Assembly (NCBI GenBank): GCA_036821485.1
Contig: DAISJM010000044.1
Location: forward strand, 1-27,884
DNA length: 27,884 bases
Origin: DAISJM01 sp036821485
GTDB taxonomy: Bacteria > Verrucomicrobiota > Kiritimatiellia > CAIQIC01 > JAGNIJ01
Direction of reading: 5' to 3'
Shown: piece by piece, positions 15,582 through 23,701 of the stretch
Numbering within the stretch: position 1 is the first letter of the stretch
Layout of the letters: every line of letters begins with the position of its first letter
Position numbers and translations under genes: made by a program
Notes under the pieces: generated by a model
Database searches by the model: none
Told to the model about the DNA's origin: nothing
What the model saw: only the letters and a program-made list of their open reading frames with translations

Positions 15582-16525
15582 TCCGCTGGCTGAAGGAAAG
15601 ACTGAAGAATCGCATTGCGGCCATCGCGCGCGCCGAGGCGCGAAAAGCCACGGATGAATGGCTGCTCCTGTTGCCGCAGCTCATGCAGTTTCAGCAGAGC
15701 AAGCCCGAAGACCGTCAGTCGTTTTACGATCACACCAAGGACCCTGTGGGCGACAGGCCCGTCTTCGTCCGCATCAGGGAACGACTCTCTGCCGCCGGCG
15801 TACCTGTTGAAGATGTGGAGGTCGACATACCCGCCTTCAAACAATGGCTCACGGAATTCCATGAGATGCCCGCCTTCTACCGGAAGCTTCAGACGCCAAC
15901 GATCCAGAAATGTCTCGAACACTTCATGGTTCACCGGTTGCTCGACATCAAGCCCGGCGACGTCTACCTCGACATCGCCGCGTCCGGCAGCCCTTGGGCA
16001 CGATTTCTCAGGCAGCGCGGAATCGAGGCCTACCGTCTTGACCTCGACTATCCGAAGGGCATTCACGGCATCGATATCGGTGCCGATGCTGCAAATACCG
16101 GATTGCCCGCAGGCTTCGCCACCGCGCTGTCCGCCCAGTGCGCGTATAACTGCTTCATGGGCAATGCCGATGTACGCTTTCTCGCCGAAGCCTCGCGCCT
16201 GCTCCGCCCCGGCGGTCGGTGTGCCATCATCCCTCTCTGCCTCGACGACACCTACTTCGTCACGCGCAGCCCCTTCATGCTGGTGCCGAGTTTCGTGTCC
16301 GACCCCGAATCGCGGTGCGTGTGGCGTGATGACGAACACCGCGTGCCATTTTCGCGACACTACTCCCCAGAAGCTTTTGCGAGCAGAATCATGTCGCGGC
16401 TTCCGGCTGACCTCGAAGGTCGGGTCCTCTTTCTCCGCAATCTCGTGGATGTCGGGCGTGAGTTCCCCGGCGAACGACTTTACGGCTACTTCATGTTCAC
16501 CTGCGTGAAGAAGAAGGCGCAGTAA
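15578..16525 (+). CDS. methyltransferase-like protein with unusual motif I
   Basis: The product is 315 residues. ATG 15578 overlaps the previous stop (ATGA). The first 45 residues form a basic then helical segment (MIRWLKERLKNRIAAIARAE). Residues about 128-240 look like a Rossmann methyltransferase: VYLDIAASGSPWARFLRQRG at the motif I position, AYRLDLDYPKG at strand 2, and EASRLLRPGGRCAIIPLCL, the classic post-IV strand. Motif I lacks the usual D-x-G-x-G-x-G glycines (it reads DIAASGSPW), so SAM binding is probable but not certain. Substrate unknown; presumably a sugar in the glycan. Confidence 0.65.
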   Translation: MIRWLKERLKNRIAAIARAEARKATDEWLLLLPQLMQFQQSKPEDRQSFYDHTKDPVGDRPVFVRIRERLSAAGVPVEDVEVDIPAFKQWLTEFHEMPAFYRKLQTPTIQKCLEHFMVHRLLDIKPGDVYLDIAASGSPWARFLRQRGIEAYRLDLDYPKGIHGIDIGADAANTGLPAGFATALSAQCAYNCFMGNADVRFLAEASRLLRPGGRCAIIPLCLDDTYFVTRSPFMLVPSFVSDPESRCVWRDDEHRVPFSRHYSPEAFASRIMSRLPADLEGRVLFLRNLVDVGREFPGERLYGYFMFTCVKKKAQ

Positions 16526-16529
16526 TCTT

Positions 16530-17702
16530 ATGAATCATCCCTTATCCTGGCCCGCGCGCAAGGCGCGCGAGTGGGCATTTCGCATCGACGAGCAATTTCG
16601 CGGCCACCCTTCTCCGGAGCTGTCGGCCGAAGCGCATGCTGCAGCCCTTGTGGATTGGATTCTCCGCGCCCAGCAGGCCACGCCGGATGATGGCGTGCCT
16701 CAGGGTTACGAGTCGCTGACGCAGACTTGGATGCCATCGTATCCCGAAACAACGGGCTACATCATCTGTTCTCTGCTGCGCGCAGCCCGTCACGGCATCG
16801 GCAAGGCCATCATCCTCCGCGAGGCGGCCACCCACATGGGCCTCTGGCTGCTCTCCCTGCAGCAACCCGATGGTGGCTATGCGGGCGGTCACGTCGGACA
16901 GTCAGAAGCACCGGCCGTCTTCAATGCGGCTCAGATTCTGAAAGGGTTCACCGACCTTGTTCGCGAGGGCTTGGACTCGACCGGTCGAATCAGGGCTGCG
17001 GCAGCAAAGACGGCGCAATGGCTCATGGCACAGCAGGATGCCGACGGCGCATGGCGGCGGGGCGTCTCCACGCTGACCACGGAACCGGTGCATACGTATT
17101 ACGTGCGGGCGGCCTGGCCACTCGGCCGCTACGGGAAGCATCTCGACAATCCAGAAGCTGTGCGAGCCGCCCTGAAGAACGCCGACTGGGTACTGGCGCA
17201 ACGCCGGCCAGATGGCTGGGTGCCACACATGAATTTCCACGCCGGTCAGACACCCCACGCGCACACCGTGGCCTACACCATTCAAGGCTTGTTCGAACTG
17301 GGCATGCTCTGCTCGCGAGAGGACCTCATTGAAACGGCGCGGCAGATGGCCCTATCGATGAGGCGACTCCAACGGCCGACGGGCGCCCTGCCCGGCCGCA
17401 TCGGTGAAGGCTATACCGAGGCCGTGCGCTGGAGTTGCACCTCCGCCAACGCCCAGATGGCTGTCGCGTGGTACAGGCTGGCAAAGCTTACGGGCGACAA
17501 AGCCTGGGGCGAGGCGGCGGATCGCGCCGTCGATTTCAACTGCTCGATGCATGACCTGCAGCATCGCGATCCGAACCGCCGCGGCGCCATTCGGAGCGCG
17601 GTACCAGGCCACCTCGGCTACTGCTGCTACAAGTACACGAACTGGGCCCAGAAGTTCTTTCTCGACGCGCTCCTTGCACGCAAGGGCGTGGTCATCGACT
17701 GA
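16530..17702 (+). CDS. cytoplasmic alpha/alpha-toroid protein (squalene-cyclase / prenyltransferase-like repeat), function unknown
   Basis: The product is 390 residues. ATG 16530 lies 4 nt after the previous stop. There is no signal peptide or membrane helix. Repeated helical units carry QW-like motifs: LLSLQQPDGGYAGG (about 108-121), LMAQQDADGAWRRG (about 165-178) and LAQRRPDGWVPHM (about 222-234). Other regular segments are SYPETTGYIICSLLRAA, HTVAYTIQGLFELG and TSANAQMAVAWYRLAK. It ends with PGHLGYCCYKYTNWAQKFFLDALL. The pattern indicates an alpha6/alpha6 toroid, as in terpene cyclases, protein prenyltransferases, many glycoside hydrolases and lyases, and glucuronyl C5-epimerase. The DxDD motif of squalene-hopene cyclases is not seen. 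Its place inside the glycan operon suggests it acts on a sugar or lipid-linked intermediate in the cytoplasm. Confidence 0.7.
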   Translation: MNHPLSWPARKAREWAFRIDEQFRGHPSPELSAEAHAAALVDWILRAQQATPDDGVPQGYESLTQTWMPSYPETTGYIICSLLRAARHGIGKAIILREAATHMGLWLLSLQQPDGGYAGGHVGQSEAPAVFNAAQILKGFTDLVREGLDSTGRIRAAAAKTAQWLMAQQDADGAWRRGVSTLTTEPVHTYYVRAAWPLGRYGKHLDNPEAVRAALKNADWVLAQRRPDGWVPHMNFHAGQTPHAHTVAYTIQGLFELGMLCSREDLIETARQMALSMRRLQRPTGALPGRIGEGYTEAVRWSCTSANAQMAVAWYRLAKLTGDKAWGEAADRAVDFNCSMHDLQHRDPNRRGAIRSAVPGHLGYCCYKYTNWAQKFFLDALLARKGVVID

Positions 17703-17709
17703 CAACAGT

Positions 17710-19074
17710 ATGAAGGTGCTCTTCATCGTCCACGGTTTTCCCCCGGCGCAGCACAGCGGCGTGTTCCGGACCGAGGCCTTCGCGAAGTATCTCCCCAATC
17801 ACAACATCCAGCCTGTCGTCGTCGCCGCCTCGGACGACGACCGCGTGCTCCCTTACCCTTCACAAACCCGGACAACGCAGAGCACCGATTCCTGCCCGGT
17901 CTTTCGTGCAAACTGGAAACTGGTCACGCCAATGTCCGAGTGGCCGGCTGCCCGCCGCTTCCTTTGGCGGTTTCCGCTTGGGGCCACACTCGTGCGTCGC
18001 CGGTTCCGCGAGGAAGTGGTGCAACGCGTCCTCCCATTGGCGCGACACGCCGTCGCGGAATACCGGCCCGAGGTCATCTACGCCAGTTCGCCACCGGAGG
18101 AGACGTTACTTGTGGCTGACCGGATTCGCGCCGAGACGGGGATCCCCATGGTCTGCGATCTGCGGGACCCATGGACCTACGGCTTCGACAAACTGTATCG
18201 GCATGTTGTGGGTTTCGGCCTCGAAAGGGCGCTCGAACGACGCGTGCTGGGGAGCGCGGCCATGGTTATTGCCAACACGCCCACAGCGGCGGAACTGCTG
18301 ACCGGCGAGATCGGCCTGCCCAAGGATCGTGTCGTGGTCATTCCCAACGGATTTGACGAGGAAGATTTTGCTCAGGATACCCCGGCAGAGGATCTTGAAC
18401 CCGGCTGCTTCACCATGGTCTATAGCGGGATTCTCAGCTCTCAACGATCCCGGGACACCACCCTGCGCCGGTCGCTGAAGAATCTCCTGGGCTTGGACTA
18501 CCATCCCGTTGCCACCGACCGGAATACACGATCCCCCTTCTGGATACTCCAGGCCGCGCGTGAATTGTTGGACGAGCAACCTGCGCTTCGCGGTGTCCTC
18601 AGAATGTGGTTTGTCGGGAACTTTGCGCCGGACCAGACAGAGATGATCCGTGCATTTCCCCATCCACAATGCGCAGTCATCAAGGCGCCCGTCTCACGGC
18701 GCGACGCAGTCATGCTGTGCCGGCGCGCGAACCTCCTTCTTCTGCTTCAGATCGAAATGAAACTGCACGGCCGCGATTTCTGTTCTGCCGTGCCGGGCAA
18801 GTTGTTCGACTATCTCCGCAGCGGTACGCGCATCCTCGCTCCACTGCAACCCAGCGACAGCCAACGCATCATCGAGGAACTCCAGGCCGGCACCGTGGTC
18901 CCCCCTCGCGACACGGCGGCGATCAAGTCCGCGCTGCTTGCGGAAATCCGCCAGTGGCAGGCGGGGGCGCACCAGCGCCGAACCCCGTCACCCGCCCTGA
19001 AGGCCTATGATCGCAAGGGATTGACCGCGCGACTGGCAGAGGTGCTTGAGGAAGCAGCCCGCACCGGTCGATGA
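17710..19074 (+). CDS. GT4-like (GT-B fold) glycosyltransferase with central insertion
   Basis: The product is 454 residues from ATG 17710, 7 nt after the previous stop; the longer open frame upstream only shadows the toroid gene. Features of WbuB-like GT4 enzymes: MKVLFIVHGFPPAQHSGVFR at the start, YRPEVIYASSPPEETLLVA, the motif CDLRDPWTYGF, VIANTPTAAELL, then VVVIPNGFDEEDF at the hinge. In the C-terminal lobe, MVYSGIL (about 236-242) is followed by a stretch of about 30 residues (243-273) that looks inserted before SPFWILQAARELL. The donor-site region is SAVPGKLFDYLRSGTRILA. The nucleotide-sugar donor is unknown. Confidence 0.85.
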   Translation: MKVLFIVHGFPPAQHSGVFRTEAFAKYLPNHNIQPVVVAASDDDRVLPYPSQTRTTQSTDSCPVFRANWKLVTPMSEWPAARRFLWRFPLGATLVRRRFREEVVQRVLPLARHAVAEYRPEVIYASSPPEETLLVADRIRAETGIPMVCDLRDPWTYGFDKLYRHVVGFGLERALERRVLGSAAMVIANTPTAAELLTGEIGLPKDRVVVIPNGFDEEDFAQDTPAEDLEPGCFTMVYSGILSSQRSRDTTLRRSLKNLLGLDYHPVATDRNTRSPFWILQAARELLDEQPALRGVLRMWFVGNFAPDQTEMIRAFPHPQCAVIKAPVSRRDAVMLCRRANLLLLLQIEMKLHGRDFCSAVPGKLFDYLRSGTRILAPLQPSDSQRIIEELQAGTVVPPRDTAAIKSALLAEIRQWQAGAHQRRTPSPALKAYDRKGLTARLAEVLEEAARTGR

Positions 19075-19078
19075 ATTC

Positions 19079-20146
19079 ATGACGACGCCCGCTGCAAAGC
19101 TAGAGACGCCGGTGCCCGTGTACTTCGTTCGTTATATCTACGGACACCACGCAGCGCGCGGAGGCTACCACCACTTCAGCGAACACCTTGGCGAGGTCGT
19201 CTCCATTTCTCCCGCCATGCGTCTTCTGGGCGAGACGGTCCTCCGGCTCCCCGGGAAGTTCCTCTCGTGGTATGGCGGACAATTCGAGTACTCGCGGCAT
19301 GATTACGTGATGGAACTTCAGACCATGCTCCACATGAGCCGCCGGCGCGACTGCCTCTATCACATTACCAACGGCGAGAAGAGCTACCGTCTTCTCGCGG
19401 GCCGACAGGGCTATCGCGGACATCGCATCATCGCCACGCTCCATCATCCGCGCGAACATTTCGAATGGCTGTTCCGCTCCACCGCTCACTTTCGGAAACT
19501 GGATCACGCCCTCGTGGTGTCCACCAGCCAGATCGAGTGGGTTGAAGAACTGGTGGGTCCCGGCAAGGTCTCCTTTGTGCCGTGCGGCATTGATACCGAC
19601 TACTTCACGCCGGAAACGGCCGCTGCGGACAAACCCTTCCGTTGCGTATTTCTCGGCACGCATATGCGCGATCTCGACACTATGCAGAACATCATCCGGC
19701 TCGTGAATGATGCCCGACCGGATATCGAATTCGTTCTCATGTCCCTGAATCGCGGATGCGCACGGCTGGCTGACGGCAAGCGCGTCCGTTGGCTCCGCCA
19801 AATCCCGGATGATGAATACCTCCGGCAAATCCAGTCCGCTGACCTGCTCGTACTGCCCCTGAAAGGCAGCACGCTCGTCTCATCTGTTCTCGAATCGTTG
19901 GCCTGCGGTCTTCCCGTGTTGACCACCCGCGGCGGCATCAGTGATTACCTTGATGATGACTGCAGCCTGCAATTCGCCGCGGGCGATGCCGACGGCATGG
20001 CCGAGGCGGTTCTCGCACTGGCAAAGGATGATGCCCGACGTCAGCGCATGGCCCAAGCTTCGCGTCGCCGGGCACTTCAATTCACGTGGCCGATCGTATC
20101 GGCAAAGATGCTCGAGGCTTATCAAAAGATCATGGCGGCCACATGA
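19079..20146 (+). CDS. GT4-like glycosyltransferase
   Basis: The product is 355 residues from ATG 19079, 4 nt after the previous stop. The in-frame TTG at 19046 has a nearby GAGG and cannot be ruled out (it would add 11 residues). N-terminal lobe: VYFVRYIYGHHAARGGYHHF, a glycine-rich start, then YHITNGEKSYRLL and HRIIATLHHPREHF. Hinge: VSFVPCGIDTDYF. C-terminal lobe: RCVFLGTHMRDLDTM, then SADLLVLPLKGSTLVSSVLESLACGLPVLTT, with the E-containing donor loop usual in GT4 enzymes, and YLDDDCSLQF. Acts on the cytoplasmic face with unknown donor. Confidence 0.83.
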   Translation: MTTPAAKLETPVPVYFVRYIYGHHAARGGYHHFSEHLGEVVSISPAMRLLGETVLRLPGKFLSWYGGQFEYSRHDYVMELQTMLHMSRRRDCLYHITNGEKSYRLLAGRQGYRGHRIIATLHHPREHFEWLFRSTAHFRKLDHALVVSTSQIEWVEELVGPGKVSFVPCGIDTDYFTPETAAADKPFRCVFLGTHMRDLDTMQNIIRLVNDARPDIEFVLMSLNRGCARLADGKRVRWLRQIPDDEYLRQIQSADLLVLPLKGSTLVSSVLESLACGLPVLTTRGGISDYLDDDCSLQFAAGDADGMAEAVLALAKDDARRQRMAQASRRRALQFTWPIVSAKMLEAYQKIMAAT

Positions 20147-20913
20147 GCAGCACGTCGGGAACATCCAAGGAAAGCTTGGGCTCAAGGCTCTACCACCTGC
20201 TGCCGCCCAGCCCCCTCTTCCTCCGACATCCCTTCAAAATCTACGAGTTCGGGGAAATGCTTCGTGTCGCCCGAGTAAAAACCACGGAAACGGTCCTCGA
20301 TCTCGGCTGCGGCATGGGAAGGCAGTCGACATTTCTGGCCCGCCATGCAGCGCACGTTCACGGCGTCGACCCCAGTCCGGAAATGATCGCCCGGGCTGAG
20401 GCCGTCGTGGCCAAGTCGGGCGCACAGAACATCACCTTGAAATGTGCACGCCTTGAACAGGCCGGGTTTCAGGATGGATTCTTCGACGCAGCCTACTCTT
20501 TCAGCGTGATCGAACACGTGCAGGGTCTCGCGACACTGTTCCGCGAGGTTTTCCGCGTTCTCAAACCCGGCGGCCGCTTCGTGGTGTCAACCGATGCGCT
20601 GGGTCAGATTCGAGACCCCACAGTCATTGAGCGTCACAATGCGAACTGCAGTGTAATCACCTTGTTCTCCGAATCCTCGCTGAACAAGATGTTCCATGAT
20701 GCCGGTTTTGACAGCATTCGCATTCACCCGATCTGCACCGGAGGCTTCGCCGCGCGCGAGTTTGCGTGGGCTGAGGAACACAACCATGCTTACAAGCTGA
20801 TCCCCGGACTGCTCATCTCCGCGCGCCTGCGATGGCTTGATCTCATCCGGCCCGGGCACGACGGCGGAATCTTCCTGATCGGCATCGGCAAGAAACCCGA
20901 AGGCACAAGGTGA
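20143..20913 (+). CDS. SAM-dependent methyltransferase (class I)
   Basis: The product is 256 residues. ATG 20143 overlaps the previous stop (ATGA). Motif I is canonical, VLDLGCGMGRQSTFLARH near residues 50-67. Strand 2 is VHGVDPSPEMIARAE, followed by FDAAYSFSVIEHVQG and the post-motif VFRVLKPGGRFVVSTD. About 100 C-terminal residues with aromatic segments (FAAREFAWAEEHNHAYK) probably shape the acceptor site. This is a standard Methyltransf_11-type small-molecule or sugar methyltransferase. In this setting an O-methylation of a sugar residue is the likeliest role, by context. Confidence 0.87.
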   Translation: MSSTSGTSKESLGSRLYHLLPPSPLFLRHPFKIYEFGEMLRVARVKTTETVLDLGCGMGRQSTFLARHAAHVHGVDPSPEMIARAEAVVAKSGAQNITLKCARLEQAGFQDGFFDAAYSFSVIEHVQGLATLFREVFRVLKPGGRFVVSTDALGQIRDPTVIERHNANCSVITLFSESSLNKMFHDAGFDSIRIHPICTGGFAAREFAWAEEHNHAYKLIPGLLISARLRWLDLIRPGHDGGIFLIGIGKKPEGTR

Positions 20914-22049
20914 CATCCCCCCTGCGTATACTTCACGTCGTCCCCCATCTCGGGCTGGGCGGCGTAACGGCGGTGGTTCAAGAACTGCTCAAGGTCCAGG
21001 AGCGGGACGCCGGGCTGGAAGTGCAACTCGCCGTGCTTGAATCCGGCGGCACCAGATTCCCCAAGTTTCCCACATTCACAACAAATGCCCCAATCCACGG
21101 CTTCGGGTTCCGCGGCCGGCTCGGCGATGTGGGCAACGTGCTGCAGGTGGCCACCCAACTCCGCACGCTCATCCGTACCTGGCAACCCAACATCGTTCAT
21201 TCACACCTGTGGCCGGCTGCACTCATCACCGCCACAGCCATGTGGGGACTCGCCATCGTTCACTTGGATCATGTGCACGATATTCGATCATGGCTTTCCT
21301 CCCCCCGCCTCAAGAATCGCCTGCGCCGCACGCTTCATCGCCAACTGTTTGCCCGCTGCCCCACCCACTTTGTCGCCGTGGCGGAGGCCGTACAGCGATG
21401 CCTGCTGACACAACTTCGTCTGGCCGCAGACCAGGTCACGGTCGTGCTGAATGGCGTCGACACCGAAGCCTACAAACCCATCACCAGACCGCCGCGCGCG
21501 GGACGACCCCTCGTCATCGGTACAGCCGGACGGTTCACCACCGAAAAGGGCCACACGACTCTGATCCGGGCCGTCGCCGCACTCCAGCGGCGAGGAGTCT
21601 CTGTCGAGTGCCGCTTGGCCGGCAGCGGCTCCCTGCAGCCCGCTTACGAGCAGATGATCCACGAGGCCAGCCTCGAACGACAGGTTCTCCTCTGCGGTGA
21701 ACGGACGGACATGGCGGCATTCTACCGCGAGATCGACGCCTTCGTACTGCCATCGGTCGAAGCCGAGGGTTTGCCCATCACCGTACTCGAAGCCATGGCC
21801 ACGGGGCTGCCGGTAATCTCTACTCGTGTCGGTGGCGTTGAGGAAGTGATCCGCGATGGCACGGACGGGATGGTGGTTTCACCGGGTAGCGAATCCGAGT
21901 TGTCCGCCGCCATAGAGAAGCTATCCAACCACGAAGATCTTGCATCCTCACTGGGCAGCGAAGCCCGCAAGCGGATTGTGAATCATTTCACAGCCGCTCA
22001 CATGGCAGCACAAGTTCGATCGCTCTACGACAGACTGGTCCCTAGCTGA
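20910..22049 (+). CDS. GT4 family glycosyltransferase
   Basis: The product is 379 residues. GTG 20910 overlaps the previous stop (GTGA). It is a canonical GT4: LRILHVVPHLGLGGVTAVVQ with the glycine loop, NIVHSHLWPAALI, FVAVAEAVQRCLL, VVLNGVDTEAYKP at the hinge, VIGTAGRFTTEKGHTTLIRA, CRLAGSGSLQPAYEQM, and the E-x7-E donor motif in SVEAEGLPITVLEAMATGLP, followed by TRVGGVEEVIRDGTDGMVV. A retaining glycosyltransferase using a nucleotide sugar; acceptor presumably the growing lipid-linked oligosaccharide. Confidence 0.92.
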   Translation: MTSPLRILHVVPHLGLGGVTAVVQELLKVQERDAGLEVQLAVLESGGTRFPKFPTFTTNAPIHGFGFRGRLGDVGNVLQVATQLRTLIRTWQPNIVHSHLWPAALITATAMWGLAIVHLDHVHDIRSWLSSPRLKNRLRRTLHRQLFARCPTHFVAVAEAVQRCLLTQLRLAADQVTVVLNGVDTEAYKPITRPPRAGRPLVIGTAGRFTTEKGHTTLIRAVAALQRRGVSVECRLAGSGSLQPAYEQMIHEASLERQVLLCGERTDMAAFYREIDAFVLPSVEAEGLPITVLEAMATGLPVISTRVGGVEEVIRDGTDGMVVSPGSESELSAAIEKLSNHEDLASSLGSEARKRIVNHFTAAHMAAQVRSLYDRLVPS

Positions 22050-22762
22050 TGAAGAAGAGTCCCGATACCTCATTGCCTCCGTGCGACCTCCTGCATGAAA
22101 TCTATGCCACGCGCGAAGTGACAAAGCCGGACGGCACACACATTCAAGTCCGCGACTTCATCTCACCCCCCTTCGCAAAGGCGCTCTATCAAACGGTGCT
22201 GGCCCGACGCCCCGCTCTCGTAATCGAGGTCGGCATGGCTTACGGCTTGTCCGCCCTCAGCATCCTTTCAGCATTGCGTGATGCCGGCGGCGGCCGCTTG
22301 ATCTCCATCGACCCGGCACAGTCGACCGATTATGCGGGTATCGGCATCCTGAACGTCCGGCGCGCCGGGCTTGAAGCCTTTCACGAACTCATCGAAGCCC
22401 CCAGCTTCCAAGCGCTGCCGCAACTGCTCGACACCGGAACGCAACTCGACTTTGCCTACATCGACGGCTGGCACACATTCGACTATGCCCTGCTCGATTT
22501 CTTCTACGTCGACAAGATGCTTCGGCAGGGCGGTTGCGTGGCCTTCAATGACTGCGGCTGGCAATCCGTACACCGCGTAATCAGCTTCGTGCAAACTCAT
22601 CGTAAATACCGGGAACTCGATGTTGGCCTGCCACCGGACTACCGGGGTGGATCTCTGCTTTCAACCCTCGTACACATCTTCCAGCGACGATCCCGCTCCG
22701 ACCGCTATTTCGAGAAGTTGGAGCCGTGGGAACCCAACTGGAATTTCTACCGAAGATTCTGA
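22049..22762 (+). CDS. class I SAM-dependent methyltransferase (Methyltransf_24-like)
   Basis: The product is 237 residues. ATG 22049 shares one base with the previous stop (TGATG). Motif I region: ALVIEVGMAYGLSALSIL; strand 2: GRLISIDPAQSTDY. LDFAYIDGWHTFDYALLDFFYVDKML is followed by GGCVAFNDCGW, the ID-G-x-H-T-F-x-Y-x-x-x-D pattern of Methyltransf_24 (CmcI/TylF-like O-methyltransferases, often metal dependent through the acidic and histidine residues). The end is aromatic and basic. Probably methylates a sugar hydroxyl; substrate unknown. Confidence 0.83.
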   Translation: MKKSPDTSLPPCDLLHEIYATREVTKPDGTHIQVRDFISPPFAKALYQTVLARRPALVIEVGMAYGLSALSILSALRDAGGGRLISIDPAQSTDYAGIGILNVRRAGLEAFHELIEAPSFQALPQLLDTGTQLDFAYIDGWHTFDYALLDFFYVDKMLRQGGCVAFNDCGWQSVHRVISFVQTHRKYRELDVGLPPDYRGGSLLSTLVHIFQRRSRSDRYFEKLEPWEPNWNFYRRF

Positions 22763-22768
22763 CGTTCT

Positions 22769-23701
22769 ATGGACCAGCCATTGCTATCGATCGTCTTTGC
22801 CACACGCAATCGACCGACGGAATTGGAGCGGGCCATCGCCTCCTGCTACGCGCAGACGTACAGGCCCATCGAGGTGCTGGTCTACGACGATGCGTCCACG
22901 AACGACGTGGACTCCGTCGTCCGACAATTCCCCGGCACGCGCTGCACACACGCATCGGAGAGACAAGGCTCCATCATTCTCCGCAACAGGGGATTCGGCG
23001 AGGCAAAGGGCCAGTACATCGTGTCGCTTGACGACGACGCCTACTTCACCGAGTCCGGCACACTCCAATGTGTGGTGGACCAGTTTCAGGCGAACCCACA
23101 GTGCGCGATCATTGCCCTGCCGCTCATTGAACCGGAGACCGGCTCCAAGACAGGCCTAGTACAGGCAGGACGCGCGATCCCGCCCGGCACCCCTCTCCGC
23201 AACTACCGGGGAAGCGCGTCGGTGCTGAACCGCGCGCGACTTCTGGAAGCGGGCGCCTATCGCAAGGAACTGTTCCACCAGAGCGAGGAACGCGATCTCG
23301 CTATCCGAATCATGAACCTCGGCTACACCATACTGATGGGTGATGCGCCGCCGGTGGTCCACACCCCAAGCCCCACGCGTGATCGCGATGCCCTCGACAG
23401 GCTTGGCATCCGGAATAGCCTTCTTTTCGACGTGTGGAACATCCCTCACCCATACCTTTGCCCGCGATTGGCCGCCGACATGTTCAGACTGCTCTGCTAT
23501 CGTTTGAGCTTTCGAAACGCCTTGCAGAGAACGAGATACCTGCTGCACGGCCTCCGGGAGTGCTGGCGCTTGCGCAGCCTGCGGCATCCCGTTTCGCTCA
23601 AGACCTATCGCGCGTATACGCAGTTGGGGCGCCACGGCCCCCGACTCATGCCTGTTGACCAACTACCGGCGCCGATTCGCCCGGCAAACAAGCCGTCATG
23701 A
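22769..23701 (+). CDS. GT2 family glycosyltransferase
   Basis: The product is 310 residues from ATG 22769, 6 nt after the previous stop. GT-A fold: LSIVFATRNRPTELERAIASC, IEVLVYDDASTNDVDS, IILRNRGFGEAKGQYIVSLDDDAYF with the metal-binding DDD near residue 88, then RGSASVLNRARLLEAGAY and HQSEERDLAIRIMNLGY, where the acidic pair supplies the catalytic base. The C-terminal 100 residues are basic and partly hydrophobic, a possible membrane-contact region. Overlaps the next gene by ATGA. Confidence 0.9.
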   Translation: MDQPLLSIVFATRNRPTELERAIASCYAQTYRPIEVLVYDDASTNDVDSVVRQFPGTRCTHASERQGSIILRNRGFGEAKGQYIVSLDDDAYFTESGTLQCVVDQFQANPQCAIIALPLIEPETGSKTGLVQAGRAIPPGTPLRNYRGSASVLNRARLLEAGAYRKELFHQSEERDLAIRIMNLGYTILMGDAPPVVHTPSPTRDRDALDRLGIRNSLLFDVWNIPHPYLCPRLAADMFRLLCYRLSFRNALQRTRYLLHGLRECWRLRSLRHPVSLKTYRAYTQLGRHGPRLMPVDQLPAPIRPANKPS

